In this document: positions 22,277-32,403 of the stretch, piece by piece
Layout of the letters: every line of letters begins with the position of its first letter
Position numbering within the stretch: position 1 is the first letter of the stretch
From: Gracilaria domingensis
Lineage: Eukaryota; Rhodophyta; Florideophyceae; Gracilariales; Gracilariaceae
Assembly: GCA_022539475.1 (NCBI GenBank)
Contig: VCMS01000253.1
Coordinates: 36,090 to 100,089, forward strand
Length of the DNA stretch: 64,000 bases
Direction of reading: 5' to 3'
Made by a program: the position numbers and the translations under genes
The notes under the pieces: model-generated
The model's input: only the letters and a program-made list of their open reading frames with translations
Databases searched by the model: none
What the model was told of the DNA's origin: nothing

Positions 22277-22557
22277 CCCAATGCGACCATCTCGGCAAAA
22301 ATATCCATGAATCGGGCGCCATAGTGGGCGTGCGGCTGCCCTTGAGTCCTGTTAAGGTCATGAGGGTCCAGCTTCTGCGCCTCCAGCGTACCGGCGACTG
22401 CTAAGGGGTTCAAGTTGCTCGGTCCGGCGGCGGCGGTGTATAGGTCATAGCCGCCGCCACCGTATGGGTCTTGAGGAGCGCCGGAGCTCACCCGAGTGCT
22501 TGGTTTGAAGATACCGCTGCAACGGCCGCGAGCTACTCCAGGTGTCTTTCCAGGCAT
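22277..22557 (-). pseudogene. Start of a Gly/Pro/Ala-rich ORF cut by an LTR
   Basis: From ATG 22557 the minus strand encodes about 93 residues with DPYGGGGYDLYTAAAGPSN, then a helical part with YGARFMDIFAEMV, before the family-A LTR begins. The amphipathic segment and Pro/Gly-rich leader would suit the N-terminus of a retroelement gag, but no diagnostic motif remains. The continuation beyond the LTR is not present, because a pogo-like relic lies there. Confidence 0.35.
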
Positions 22558-23150
22558 CTTCGAGGGGCAGCGGCAACTTCGCGAACCGAACAGTTAGCCT
22601 CTGGTGACAGGGAGACCTCTGAAGGTAAGTAGCTCTTTATAGGGTTGTAGTGCGGCTTTTCAGTTAGCAATTGGTCTTCTACGCCCGGAGCTCGGCGCCC
22701 GACGAAGGCCAAACGGGCGTACCAGTTTGGGAGGGAAAAGAGCGCTGCGAAGATTCGACCACGTGGTAACTAGGCGCGTATGATGCGGTGGCCTCCCCGT
22801 GATGCACCACACCCGTAGGGACGGGATACATTCGCTCCTCGATTCCATCATCACGGTGTCGGAAGACCGCTCAGGTGAAGGGGTAACAAGGCTGCACCAG
22901 ATGAGTCAACGTGCACCCTCTTTGGACACACGAGACTCCTCTGGTGTTAAGACGACGGGACAAGCGAGGGCGCCCCATCGCGCCATCACGAAGCGCTTCG
23001 TGCGCCTGGCGACGGAGATACAGATGAATATTCGGTGAAAAGGCGGCAGATGCCTTGGGGACTTAAATAATGACGAGGCGTGCCTGTCGGTAGAAGAGTT
23101 GTCTGTAGTATAGCATGCCCAATCAACGGGGGCTTTACTCAACCCAGTAG
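22558..23150. other. GC-richer leader-like region
   Basis: No frame carries a domain. The stretch separates the interrupted ORF from the LTR-like promoter region on its right and could be the leader of one old retroelement. Confidence 0.25.
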
Positions 23151-23560
23151 TGACGTCACGTACCCCAAGGAGCGTGTGTGCACTGTACCACCTGGGTTCG
23201 CTTGCGCGTGCATGACAGGGACTAATTAGTTCATTTCGTTAATTTAGAGTTAGTATCACCTAATTACTATATAAATGCGTCCGGGGCGGTGCACCACACA
23301 TTTATCTCTCGGTAGCCTACGGAGCAATAGGCCCGTGAGAGCCCGAGGGGCCCTCGGGGTTACTAGACCCGCGAGACGCCATCCTCCGGCACCAAATGGT
23401 AATTTCGAGCTCCAAGTAGGCTAAAAGGATACCAGTTCGTTTCTGTAATCACCAATTCGTAAGTCTAGTCGTCCGTTATTATTTTTGGTAGTCTTGAGGT
23501 TATACGTGTCTGCCGCACACCAGTGCAGGAGTATTTACTACTTGATCACCATGCACTATA
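23151..23560 (+). promoter_or_regulatory. LTR-like promoter region with TATA box
   Basis: The block opens with TGACGTCACG (a CRE-like palindrome, 23151-23160), has TATATAAAT at 23268-23276 and then a GC-rich stretch with a GAGGGGCCCTC palindrome. Such an order resembles the U3-TATA-R layout of an LTR, but no matching copy or clear 3' end was found. A host promoter is the alternative. Confidence 0.35.
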
Positions 23561-24710
23561 GGAAACGGTGGGTGCTGTGAACTTATTAGGTTTCACGTAT
23601 TTCAACCACAACCAGCTTGAGCCCATTCGCGCGCTCCCCACTGATAATTCGTACCGACCGGTTATACTGCAGTGAGTCCCAAAAACAAGGTAAACAGCAT
23701 ACAACAGTGTGAAACGTCTTGAAAGTATAGAAGATATTAGAAATGTGTATATCGTCTTAAAACGATTTGGAAAAAGTTGTAAACTACTGAATGAATTAGA
23801 CAAATTTCGCTTCTGTAAGTCTAATCACTGTTGAAAATTCCACTTTTCCCAACTGCTATCTTCTCCATTGAGAGATCATGACACTTTGAGCAGCAATGGA
23901 ACATCAGGCATTTCTTGCAAAGTTTCTCTAAACTAATTCATTCAAGATAAACTTCTCTTGAAAGAGAAAGAACACTATCAAAGCTTTGGCTCTGTTTCAA
24001 GCGCTACTACGACTAGAAAATCATGCTCTTTTTGCAGCAAGACAGTTTTTACGACAACTAAAAACATATATACACACTAAAATAGCTGGGTTTATGCTTC
24101 AAAAACTATTGCCGTTTTATAACTTGGTTCAAAACCACATCTAGTCCAATCTCATTAGCATCACTTGATTTTGGTGCCACGATTTCTGGACTGTTATCGT
24201 CTTAACGACGAGAACGTTATGCTACATACCTTCAAAGAGATCTAGATGCATCTTTGCCGATGGCTATTCATAGAGGTTTATCAACGTTTTTCATACTTAG
24301 GCACCCATACTGCGTTAAGTTATATGTTAGAGCTTTGTTTTGTTTTCACCAGGTTTTTGAAATCATTTGTACTGTTTGAACTGCAGCGCTTCAAGCTGTT
24401 CGTATCTAGTGACGCAAAAGCAACTGCAACAGAGCTTGTCATTAACAGTATTGCCTTGGCTGGGTTTTTGGCAGCATTGGCGAAGTAGAAGGATGTCGTG
24501 AAAGACGGTATTGATGACGAACATATTGCCGCATTTGTGAAAGTGTTTTGAATTAGGGCGTTTGAAGGACAGAGTGACACTCGCAGCCCCCTGGCGCTGC
24601 CGCGATCGCTGCCGCAGAAAGGGCCACCGACAAGGCCTTGTCCATTTACGGCCGCTTTACCGGGGGCGTGGCGTTGGCGGAGTCGCGTAGCGCCGGGAGG
24701 ACATCAAAGC
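23561..24710. other. AT-rich spacer
   Basis: No supported gene. An 80-codon frame at 24246-24488 has no domain. Confidence 0.35.
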
Positions 24711-24753
24711 AACCCTCATTTGTTTCGGACCAATCCGAAAAATCCGAAATGAA

Positions 24754-26188
24754 CTTCTTTTCGGATAAACTTTCAAACCGATTTCGGACTAGTCCGAAAC
24801 GACAACTATTCTGGAGGTAAACCTCGAGTTTACGTCGGCTGCCGTTCAAAAAGCGCCAAACTGGAAATAAAGCAGCAAACAGTTGCGATAGCGCTTCGAA
24901 GCTAGATCTAATCGTCGCCTTGGGAGCGCAGCTTGGATCTGCCCAATCTGCTCCTCTCTCTTCTCCCACTCCAGCGGCTTTACTTTCCTCTCTGTCTCCT
25001 CTGTATCGGTGTTACTTCTCTGCCGACCTGCGCTAGTTCAACAGCAAATTCGCTCCTTGGACACAAAGCTACAGCACTGCATTTGCAATCGCCCGAAAGC
25101 ACAGCATTGACTGGAGTGGCTGTTAACTCATCGTTGCTTTACGCTGCCTCTGCAACAGCATAGCTCTCAAACGCCGCTCCGGCCGATGTATTTTCTGCCG
25201 CAGCTACGGTTGCCTTGCTTCGAATTGTCGTTGGAGCGGCGCAGCTACGAGAAGCCGCTGCGAAGAGGTGGCTGTGGGCCACCACTCTTGCGCTATCGCG
25301 TGAAGCCCCAACTAAAGGGGACCAGCTGAGGTGGATTAGTTGGTTATATCTGGGTGAAGACTCTGTTTTATGCTTCGTCTACGCTACTTCTAGGCTGATT
25401 TCCGCAGCTGCCTTGGCACCGTGGCCTTGCTTCACCGCGGGAGCAGGAGACATTTCTTCGACGACGCGGTAGACGCGTTGTATGCTGCGTTTTTGACGGC
25501 GCTGCTTCCTTCTTCGCCAATGTGGGGATTCTGGTTCGGGGCGCTGCAGACAAAGCGCTATTCTTGCCATTGCGGCGACGGCATTGCTGTGCTAGCGAAA
25601 TTGTTGCATGCCGGGTATTACTACCTGTCGCCGATGGAGCGCCTGCTTCATTCCGCCAATCAGGAGCACTGATCTATGCAGCTGATCTGGTAGTGCTGCT
25701 TTCTGGCAGAATCTCGTCGCTCCAGCAAGCCGATGATCGTTGCCAAATCTTTGCAGTGCGCCGAAGGCGACTAAAGGAAGCAACGTGGCCAAATCGTGTC
25801 GCCCAGTTATCTCCAAACTATCCTGCCGCACCAAAGGCACCACATCTTCCCGTGGTTAGAAAAGCACTTCACTTTGAAGATGCAAAACAGGTCTACATTA
25901 CGCAGTTGGTTTGGCCTATCTACACCATTTCTTGGTTCCACAAGCGCTTCACAGCCGGGTATTGAACGGGTGTGATAGACGACGTCCTGCGAATGATGTC
26001 ACTGATCCTTTCTCTGTCTACATTCCTGTACGTTTCTCTGTGAACAAGAGCAAGAATATCTGGGCACGTGCAAGAAGCAAAAGAGTCTATCGCACAAGAG
26101 CATCAAAGCCACATATGCGTGATTCGCGTTCGTTTACGAAGAGATTAATGTCAGTTCCAAACCCATTGAATGACGCAGCATGGAGGCT
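24754..26188. other. Ala-rich unassigned part inside the hAT element
   Basis: Plus-strand frames between 24933 and 25965 are rich in Ala, Leu and Ser but switch phase often and show no domain. They could be a captured or decayed gene within the element. Confidence 0.3.
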
Positions 26189-28175
26189 CTACTTTGTGAG
26201 AGAAAGTAGCACTTTGTGCTGCTTAGGCTGAAGGATTCCTTCAAGCGATACGTCCGTCAGGCTCTTACGGTATTCGTCCTTCTCCCAGTTTATTATCGAG
26301 AAGTCTGATTTTACATTGGCTGTTCCAGGAAATACTGTAGCTAGACCAGCTGAAAAGTGATAGAGCTCCGCGTACTTTCCGCGGAAGCTTCGCCAAGAAC
26401 TTTCGAAGGAATTTAGCTTTCTCGCAGCAGCAATTTTGTTCGCACCGCTTTCCGTCGAGGAGAGGTACTTGCGGAATTGAGCGAATCCTATTTGGATGAA
26501 TTTCTCGATATTGCGCCTACTGTTGGGACCCAAGCTCTCCTGTTGGTTCTGAACAAGCTTGTTAACCACCATAGGATGAAGAGCGGCTAATTCGAGCGGT
26601 AGCACAGGAGGGGTCATTTTCTCTGCCGGAGCGTTTTGTCCATCCCTTTCTGCTCGCAACCCAGAGACTCGAATGTATGAAATTGTGAGCAGCTTCGTCA
26701 GAAAATGGATAACAGTTTGCTGTTCTGTAAGGATTAGGTAATGAAACTCCTTGCACGCCTCAAACTCTTGGTCCTCGCTGAAAGCGCAGAGTTTGGACTT
26801 GTGAACTCCATAACATCCTTGCGTACAAATGTGGTTCTCGTCTGAGGCTACGGAAAGAAGCTCCATGCCAGACAATGACCCAATCAATCCAGGACACTCT
26901 TGAGTAGTTGAAGCTAGCTGCTGGAGTTTTCCGTTCTGTGTGGACAGGAGCACATCCTTCCCCTGAAAAAACTTAAAGCACTCGTGCACTGCTTGCAGAA
27001 AGTCTTTAATCCCTCCGACAGTACCCACCATCGAAAAGTAGGCAACGTATAGTTACGAGATACAGCATACTCTGTAACTTCCTCGCGGTGTAGGTACAAC
27101 CACGAAAACGCCGATCCCAGAGAGAGCCATCTGGTAGAGGAAACAGCCGGACAAGTTGAGCGCATCTTATCTCGGACGGAGTATTGGCGTCGAAGACAAG
27201 CAATTATATCAATCAGTGCTGTGTAGAATTCAAGATTGTTCCAAAAACATCTTGAAGAACAAGATCGAGTTCGTGTGCCACACACCATACTCGATAGAAG
27301 CCAGGCTTGGCGCATTGATGGAGTCTACTAACCGCACTCTGAAATGTCCTTGTCATGTTTCTTGCACCATTGGTTCTTACTGCAATTAGCCGATCGTTAT
27401 AACTCGTTCCACACAGTGAGGAAAGTACTAAGGGCACCACACGAAATAGAGCCTTCCCAGTGTGAGATTGGTAGAATGGAATAGCGACGATATGTAGGTT
27501 TTGAATAGAACGCTTATACAGAAATCTTACCCTGACATCCACAAACTCTACACCTCGGTTTGTGGAACTATCAAAGACAATTGCAAAGGCCCATGCATCA
27601 TTGGTAGTCCTGCTTCTGCGTAAAAGTTCAAGATTAATACCGACATAAATTTGTTCGTGTTCACACACCTTTTTTTCAAATACTTCAGAAAAATGAGACA
27701 CTATAGTGTGCTGCTTAGCTAGCTGAAGAGATTTCATTATCTGTCAAAAAGACATTCCCATGGCAGCATAACCTAGAACAAGGTATCATCGTTGGGTTTG
27801 TCCCATAGATAAGACATTGTCTTCTGTATTCAGCCTGTGCACAAACATGTTTAGAAGTCTGCCATCATAAGTTCTGCTGTCAGTCAAAACCAGCAACTTC
27901 AGTATCACTTGGATGATGTCTTTTTGAATCACATAAGAAACAAGATATTGAGATTTGTTGTCAGCATCCACGGTGTTTTTGTACCGAACTGTTGAAGAAA
28001 AGAATGCAGTTCTCTTGTCTTTCGTAGCATTTTTGCATTTATTCTTCTTTTGGTTATGCTGTCTGCGAAGATGTATATCATAATTATCTATTCGAGAAGG
28101 AGGAGCAAATTTCTTTACCACTGTCGTGTTGCGACCGAATATAGCGGCCGTAGTGTAAACAGAAATGACAGACAA
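26189..28175 (-). pseudogene. hAT-family transposase, broken by stops and frameshifts
   Basis: Four minus-strand pieces give the expected order. At 27786-28175 NYDIHLRRQHNQKK is the His pair of a BED-type zinc finger. At 27213-27737 WAFAIVFDSSTNRG, IAVRTNGARNM and RVWCVAHELDLVLQ correspond to the RNase H-like core of hAT transposases. A middle helical part (26914-27315) includes RWLSLGSAF. At 26189-27031 the C-terminal part ends with KSDFSIINWEKDEY, the hAT dimerisation block. TGA codons interrupt the region around 27735-27788 in phase, and two phase changes follow. The enzyme would have cut and rejoined its own ends; this copy is inactive. Its neighbours are the candidate terminal repeats. 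Confidence 0.8.
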
Positions 28176-28836
28176 CAGTGGAACCTTAGCCAGTAGTTAA
28201 GTTACGTGCCAGTATAAATAAGAAATATTTGTGAAAATAAGATTTGGTAAAGGTTGATAGTTATCTTGTTTTGCCAAGTGTTAGTTTGCGAGACAATTAG
28301 TTGCAGAAAGGTTGGAATGGTTAGAAGAAGTAGAATGATATGGCCAAGGTTTTATCGCAGATGGCTTTCGTCTGTGGTGGATCAATCTTTGAAAGCTAAG
28401 ATGGCACTGGGTGTTGGTATTGGACTACTGTTCTCGTTCAGATTTGGTGGCAAAACTGCAAGATTGTTCCTAAACGATAGTTCTAAGTGTAACCCGAACT
28501 ACACCTTACACGTGTAAAATCTAAGTAAGGCACCCCCAATAATACAATCATCTTGAGCAGGTGCAAAATAAGTCCGTACTTATCATTTTCTCCGGTGGCA
28601 GTCATAATCCGCTTTGTCACAAAACAAGACCGTCCGCGTGTGCAACAATGGTAAGGCAGTTTATCTCATTAAAGCATGAGATGGCAATTTCTAATTATAA
28701 TTGATTGAATCGTCTAGGGAGCCCCCACGAAGTCGTTCGAATATGAAACTTACAGCGTTCTTTTTGGATTTTTAAGATTTTTTAATTCGGATTTTTCGAA
28801 TTTTTGTGGTACAAATCCGAAACGAAAGAGGGCTAC

Positions 28837-28882
28837 GTCAAAGACATGATTTGCCGTGGTGGTGCTAGGATAAGAGGATTTA
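28837..28882. other. Short spacer
   Basis: Plain sequence between the hAT right end and the left end of the minus-strand LTR. Confidence 0.3.
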
Positions 28883-29077
28883 TGTTATGGTAGATACAAG
28901 TTTATTGCTTAAATTAAACTAGTTAATTAAATAGAGAACTGCAAAGCTTACTTTTACTTTTTTGTTCTGTTCTAGATATCTTATTATATATTGATAGTGT
29001 TGTTCTGTTGAGGAAGAGGGCACATTAGGCACTTCTATGTCTTTTATTGTTGCGATTGAGGGGGGAGATGAAGTCAG

Positions 29078-29105
29078 AAGCGGTTCCGTCTCCTCGGAAC
29101 CGCTT
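29078..29105. repeat. Perfect 11-bp stem hairpin in the family-D LTR
   Basis: AAGCGGTTCCG and CGGAACCGCTT face each other across a 6-nt loop. Outside, a GAGGGGG...CCCCCTC pair extends the symmetry to roughly 29058-29128. It overlaps the TATA box region and may be a protein-binding or structured RNA site. Confidence 0.75.
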
Positions 29106-29188
29106 ATATAGACAATTTCACCCCCTCAAACGGCACTAAAAACAAAGCCTACTCACTAATTGCACGAAGTGCACTAACGTTTACACAA

Positions 29189-29216
29189 TTGGCACAAGTG
29201 ATATCACTTGTGCCAA
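29189..29216. repeat. Perfect 28-bp palindrome in the family-D LTR
   Basis: The half-site TTGGCACAAGTGAT is followed directly by its exact reverse complement, with no spacer. It is in the U3 part, about 80 bp from the TATA box, where enhancer-type binding sites are expected. Confidence 0.85.
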
Positions 29217-29337
29217 ACGCCAGCGTTACAAATCTTCCCCTTTTAAACTCATTATCGTCCTCGATAATCACTGGATTAGTATGAACCGGTAAGGGATAAT
29301 CTTTCCACTTGACTTTGGCTCTACAACTATACGATTA

Positions 29338-29640
29338 TTCTTCCCACCATTGGAGAGCATCTCCTGTCATATAGCTTACTGCATATTTTATTTTATTTTG
29401 GTCATCTGGTGCAGGATTGATTCCTCTAAAAATATTGTCTAAACTTTTTATCCAACTTCGAACAAATTTCCCGGAGAATTTATCTGGTTTTCCGGTTTTC
29501 AGGAAAGATTTCGTTTGTGAAACTCTGTAATTTACTTATGCTTGGTAAGTTACTTGCAGCTGTTGTTGTATTGAACCAACTTGTTGCTGAAGCTGTTGAA
29601 TGATGTGAACTTGTTGTGGTTTAGTATTTATTTTCTTTGG
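29338..29640 (-). pseudogene. Ty3-type gag fragment
   Basis: The minus-strand frame has a Gln-rich coiled segment (HIIQQLQQQVGSIQQQLQ), one in-frame TAA, then KPDKFSGKFVRSWIKSL and MTGDALQWWEE. The pattern P-x-x-F-x-G, then W-x-x-x-L, then G-x-A-x-x-W-W is the retrotransposon gag (capsid) core. The frame stops right after WWEE. Together with the LTR 110 bp downstream it is what remains of an AT-rich Ty3 element. Confidence 0.7.
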
Positions 29641-29795
29641 AATTAATTTTAAGCAAAAAGTCAAATTAGTTCTTTATTTCTTTCTTTCTACTGTAGTTTT
29701 TTCTTTGAATATCAGATTCCTTTAGTACACTACAATTCTATTATTTTAATCACTCTTAATTATTACTGCTTTCCTTTCAAAGTGACCTTGCTTAT

Positions 29796-30886
29796 TCACG
29801 ACGCCTCCTCTTTCTCTTGCTTCGCAACAGTGTAAAGATCTTTTCCTTCGACGAGTCCAATAGCTTCAGCGTACTCAAGGAATGCACCCGCTCTTCTACG
29901 ATGCTTCTCAGCGTAGAACTGATGTCCGTATGCTAACGCGTCTGAACACCACAGATTACAAACCGAGCAATGGACCTTCAGCTGATGTGCGTATAATTTC
30001 ACCAATCCTTAGCGTGCTCTCACAACTCCGTCCTTAGTGATAAGGTTGTTGATGTGAGATAATGAGCAATTGTGGTCTTCCCAAGACGTAGTGGGCGTTT
30101 TATAAGTTTCACACAAATTGCACCTATTCGTTCGTCTGACTGGGACTCCTTCTGCTATTGACGCAGGTCGTAGCGTTCGACGATCGATTGGCTCACCCTG
30201 CGACTTGGAGTATGCAATTTGGGCGAGCAAACGTTTACTTCTGTTTTCTACCTCGCTGCGATAGGGCCTTTGACGGTGAAAATAGTTACTTCTCGCTATC
30301 ATTTTCTCTGTTCGGAGTCCTAGCGGCGGTATCGGGCGTTGAAGGTCTTGAATAGATCCCAGATGACTGGTCGTGACGGGACGATACGCTTCGTAGTTGG
30401 ATACGGGGATTGGGTTTTCGCGGGTTTCTTCGTACGGGTCCCTTTGCTAAGTCTGCGACGGATGGGTTTGGGATGCAGCGGAGAATCTTTGATAATGGAG
30501 AGCAACGGGGTCTTTATCCAAGGGCAAAAAGGATGATGGATATACTTTTGATTGGTGGATGGAGGAGGGGATCGCAGTTTGCTGCTGCGAAGAGAGATTG
30601 GCCTTTGCGCCGAGTGTGTACTTAGTTTTGAACTAGACCCCGATTCGGATTCGGAACTGCTTGAAGTTCCAGAGACTCTGACTGGTGATTCACTTCTTTG
30701 GGTTGGCATTAGCAACTTTGACCTTTTTCCTTAATCCGTTGATGGTTTAAACTTCGATTTAGTTGAGCTGGATGTAACCGGAGACGACTTTGGTTTTGGG
30801 GAGGCAGCAGAGCTTGTTTGCTTGCCACTTGATCCGCTCTTTGATCCTGTTGATTCAGGCACTTTGATTATTAAAGTAGACACTGG
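29796..30886 (-). pseudogene. Ser-rich protein with two U1-type C2H2 zinc fingers, in-frame stops
   Basis: The N-terminal half (about 30886-30320) is Ser/Lys/Pro/Arg-rich with a TAA around 30733; a phase change follows near 30310. The C-terminal half (30302-29796) has two fingers. RCNLCETYKTPTTSWEDHN leads to a final His in LSHI, and HCSVCNLWCSDALAYGHQF to a final His in EKHRRR. Both fit C-x2-C-x(12)-H-x5-H, the spacing of U1/matrin-type fingers that bind double-stranded RNA or splicing factors. A single TAA at 30009-30011 lies between the fingers in the same phase. The family is not known to me. It may be a decayed host RNA-binding protein or the product of a mobile element; the surroundings favour the latter only weakly. 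Confidence 0.5.
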
Positions 30887-31165
30887 TTAGTGGCGATGCT
30901 ACCACTGTTATGGTAGCTACAAGTTCTGACTATGACGGAAGCTGAACAGATCTTCCATTATAGTCAAGGTTAAAAAATTAGAACGAGAATTGAAGTTGAA
31001 AGATCTGAGCCAGTTACGGTTCAATAAGAAATGAAAATTGCCGATAAAATTGATTGTTTATTTAGAAATGAAAAAAGTTAGAGTGGACATCAATTTCGCT
31101 TAAATACAAGGCAAGGACCAACGCCCATGCAAATCGGGAATATTAATTTTAAAAATCAAAAATAT

Positions 31166-31541
31166 ATGAGTCCTCCTGAGAAGAGAAGGTGCTTAAGAGA
31201 AAAGCTATGTCTTAGATGCAAAAGAAAGAACTGCATTGCAAGAAATCATGATCAGCAAACAGTTGGTCAAAATATCAGAAGTAATGGAACAAAAAACTAG
31301 ATATGGCGCTGATGCTAAAGAAGACATTAGCGCATTCTCAGGAGAGAAATACAGGAGTCGAATTTAATAGGTTATTTAGAAAATATATACGAGGTAGAAT
31401 CCATAAGAAAAAGAACATATTGTAAGGATATGTAGCTCAAGAAGAGCAGGGAAGCGAAAATCACTTTTATTAGAACCTGAGGGAAAAGTACTAAGTCAAA
31501 AAGAGTACCAGCACTGTAGTGTATTAGTAGACAGTGGCTGT
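31166..31541 (+). pseudogene. AT-rich retroelement remnant: zinc knuckle and protease start
   Basis: The plus strand reads RRCLREKLCLRCKRKNC with a His four residues later, a zinc-knuckle-like C-x2-C-x4-C-x4-H in which the third and fourth ligands are swapped relative to the usual CCHC. About 270 bp on, in another phase, YQHCSVLVDSGC matches the start of a retroviral-type aspartic protease (V-D-S-G). The LTR of element A1 begins directly after this, so the gene was cut by that insertion. Confidence 0.45.
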
Positions 31542-32306
31542 TGTAAGGCCTTTTCTACACCGGGACATGGACACGCAAATCTGGCACACGTGTACCATAA
31601 AAATTAAAAGCAAATCAACCTTGCCGGCAGAAAAATTAAAAACCAATCTGACAGAACGATTTTTGAAGTCTCTCTTCAGTGGGGTCGCTCAAGAAGCGAC
31701 CCCAAAATTGTGGACAATAGACAGCTGCAAATCTGTCCATGTCGCGGTGTAGAAAGGGCCTAAGATACTGTGCCGTGACGGTTGCAGTGGTGGCACTGTA
31801 AGGAAACCCGCTCGTCGGATGACATTGTTGTAGTAGATATAGTAGTAGTAGTAGTCCACGTGTATGCCGGTGGCAGCTAGTGCCCCGTGATCGGTAAGTC
31901 GTACACGTGTGTGGCGACGCCGGACGAGGTATTTATTTTCGCCAGCTCGGCTGTAGCCACCATGACAGTAAACCAAGGTGCTTCCTACTAGGTTCTTCGT
32001 CTTGTTTCCCGTGGCACGGATCCTAAGTCGTGGTAGGAACCCAGCTTGTCTAAGACCCGCACAGGCTGTTCTGCGGCGATATCACTACCGTTGCACCGGC
32101 TCTCTGGCTAGGCGCGTGGTACCTTTCTGGACTGCGCGTGTCTCCGTACTCGGTTTCACCACAGAGTGCCGTGGACTACTCCGCACCTTCAATGACCGTC
32201 TTTTCCGACTCGGCAGCTCACACGGCCTTACACCCCGTGTGCCGCGCATCCACACCACCGTTCCCGGACATTCTCTTGAGTAGTCGCTCGCGCGCACTAT
32301 CTCACA
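31542..32306 (+). repeat. 5' LTR of Ty3 element A1, carrying a MITE
   Basis: TGTAA at 31542-31546, then a 214-bp MITE, then TAAGATACTG and the rest of the LTR to TCTCACA at 32306. Without the MITE and one copy of its TAA duplication the LTR is about 548 bp, matching the 547-bp copy at 21730. It contains a GTA trinucleotide run shared with the other copies. A primer-binding site follows 2 bp later. Confidence 0.85.
31547..31760. mobile_element. PIF/Harbinger-type MITE inside the LTR
   Basis: The ends are inverted repeats of at least 24 bp with two mismatches: the left end starts GGCCTTTTCTACACCG and the right end, read inward, GGCCCTTTCTACACCG, and both go on to GACATGGAC. They are flanked by TAA on both sides (31544-31546 and 31761-31763), the 3-bp target duplication typical of PIF/Harbinger. 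There is no coding capacity. An internal hairpin GGGGTCGCT/AGCGACCCC lies at 31681-31703. Confidence 0.85.
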
Positions 32307-32308
32307 AC

Positions 32309-32324
32309 TGGTCTCCCGACCTAG
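32309..32324 (+). promoter_or_regulatory. tRNA primer-binding site of element A1
   Basis: TGGTCTCCCGACC begins 2 bp after the LTR. It is complementary to a tRNA 3' end reading GGTCGGGAGACCA. Element B has nearly the same site, which supports the call. I could not name the tRNA. Confidence 0.7.
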
Positions 32325-32403
32325 AACGGTTTCTCGTGGAAGAAGAGATTCGTTTTTGCCGTATCGGAAGTAAGGAGTAGCCTAAAAAGCTGCACAACCC
32401 CTC

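Larger units (their letters stand above)
24711..28836 (-). mobile_element. Decayed hAT transposon with candidate terminal inverted repeats
   Basis: The left end (24711-24753) and the reverse complement of the right end (28782-28836) share CCCTC, then GTTTCGGA, then CGAAAAATCCGAA in the same order, with a 12-bp longer spacer on the right. They bracket a minus-strand hAT transposase relic (26189-28175). A 16-bp perfect palindrome TTCGGACTAGTCCGAA lies just inside the left end, a common sub-terminal feature. An 8-bp target duplication could not be confirmed, so the outer limits are tentative. Confidence 0.5.
28883..29230 (-). repeat. Palindrome-rich Ty3-type LTR (family D), minus orientation
   Basis: Read on the minus strand, a purine tract AAAAGGGGAAG precedes TGTAACG at 29230. 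The LTR continues through two large palindromes, a TATATAA box (29104-29110) and AATAAA signals, and ends ATAACA at 28883. This is the arrangement of U3, TATA box, R and poly(A) signal in a 3' LTR. It differs from families A and B. A gag fragment of the same orientation lies just upstream, so the internal region is mostly deleted. No second copy was seen in the window. Confidence 0.55.
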
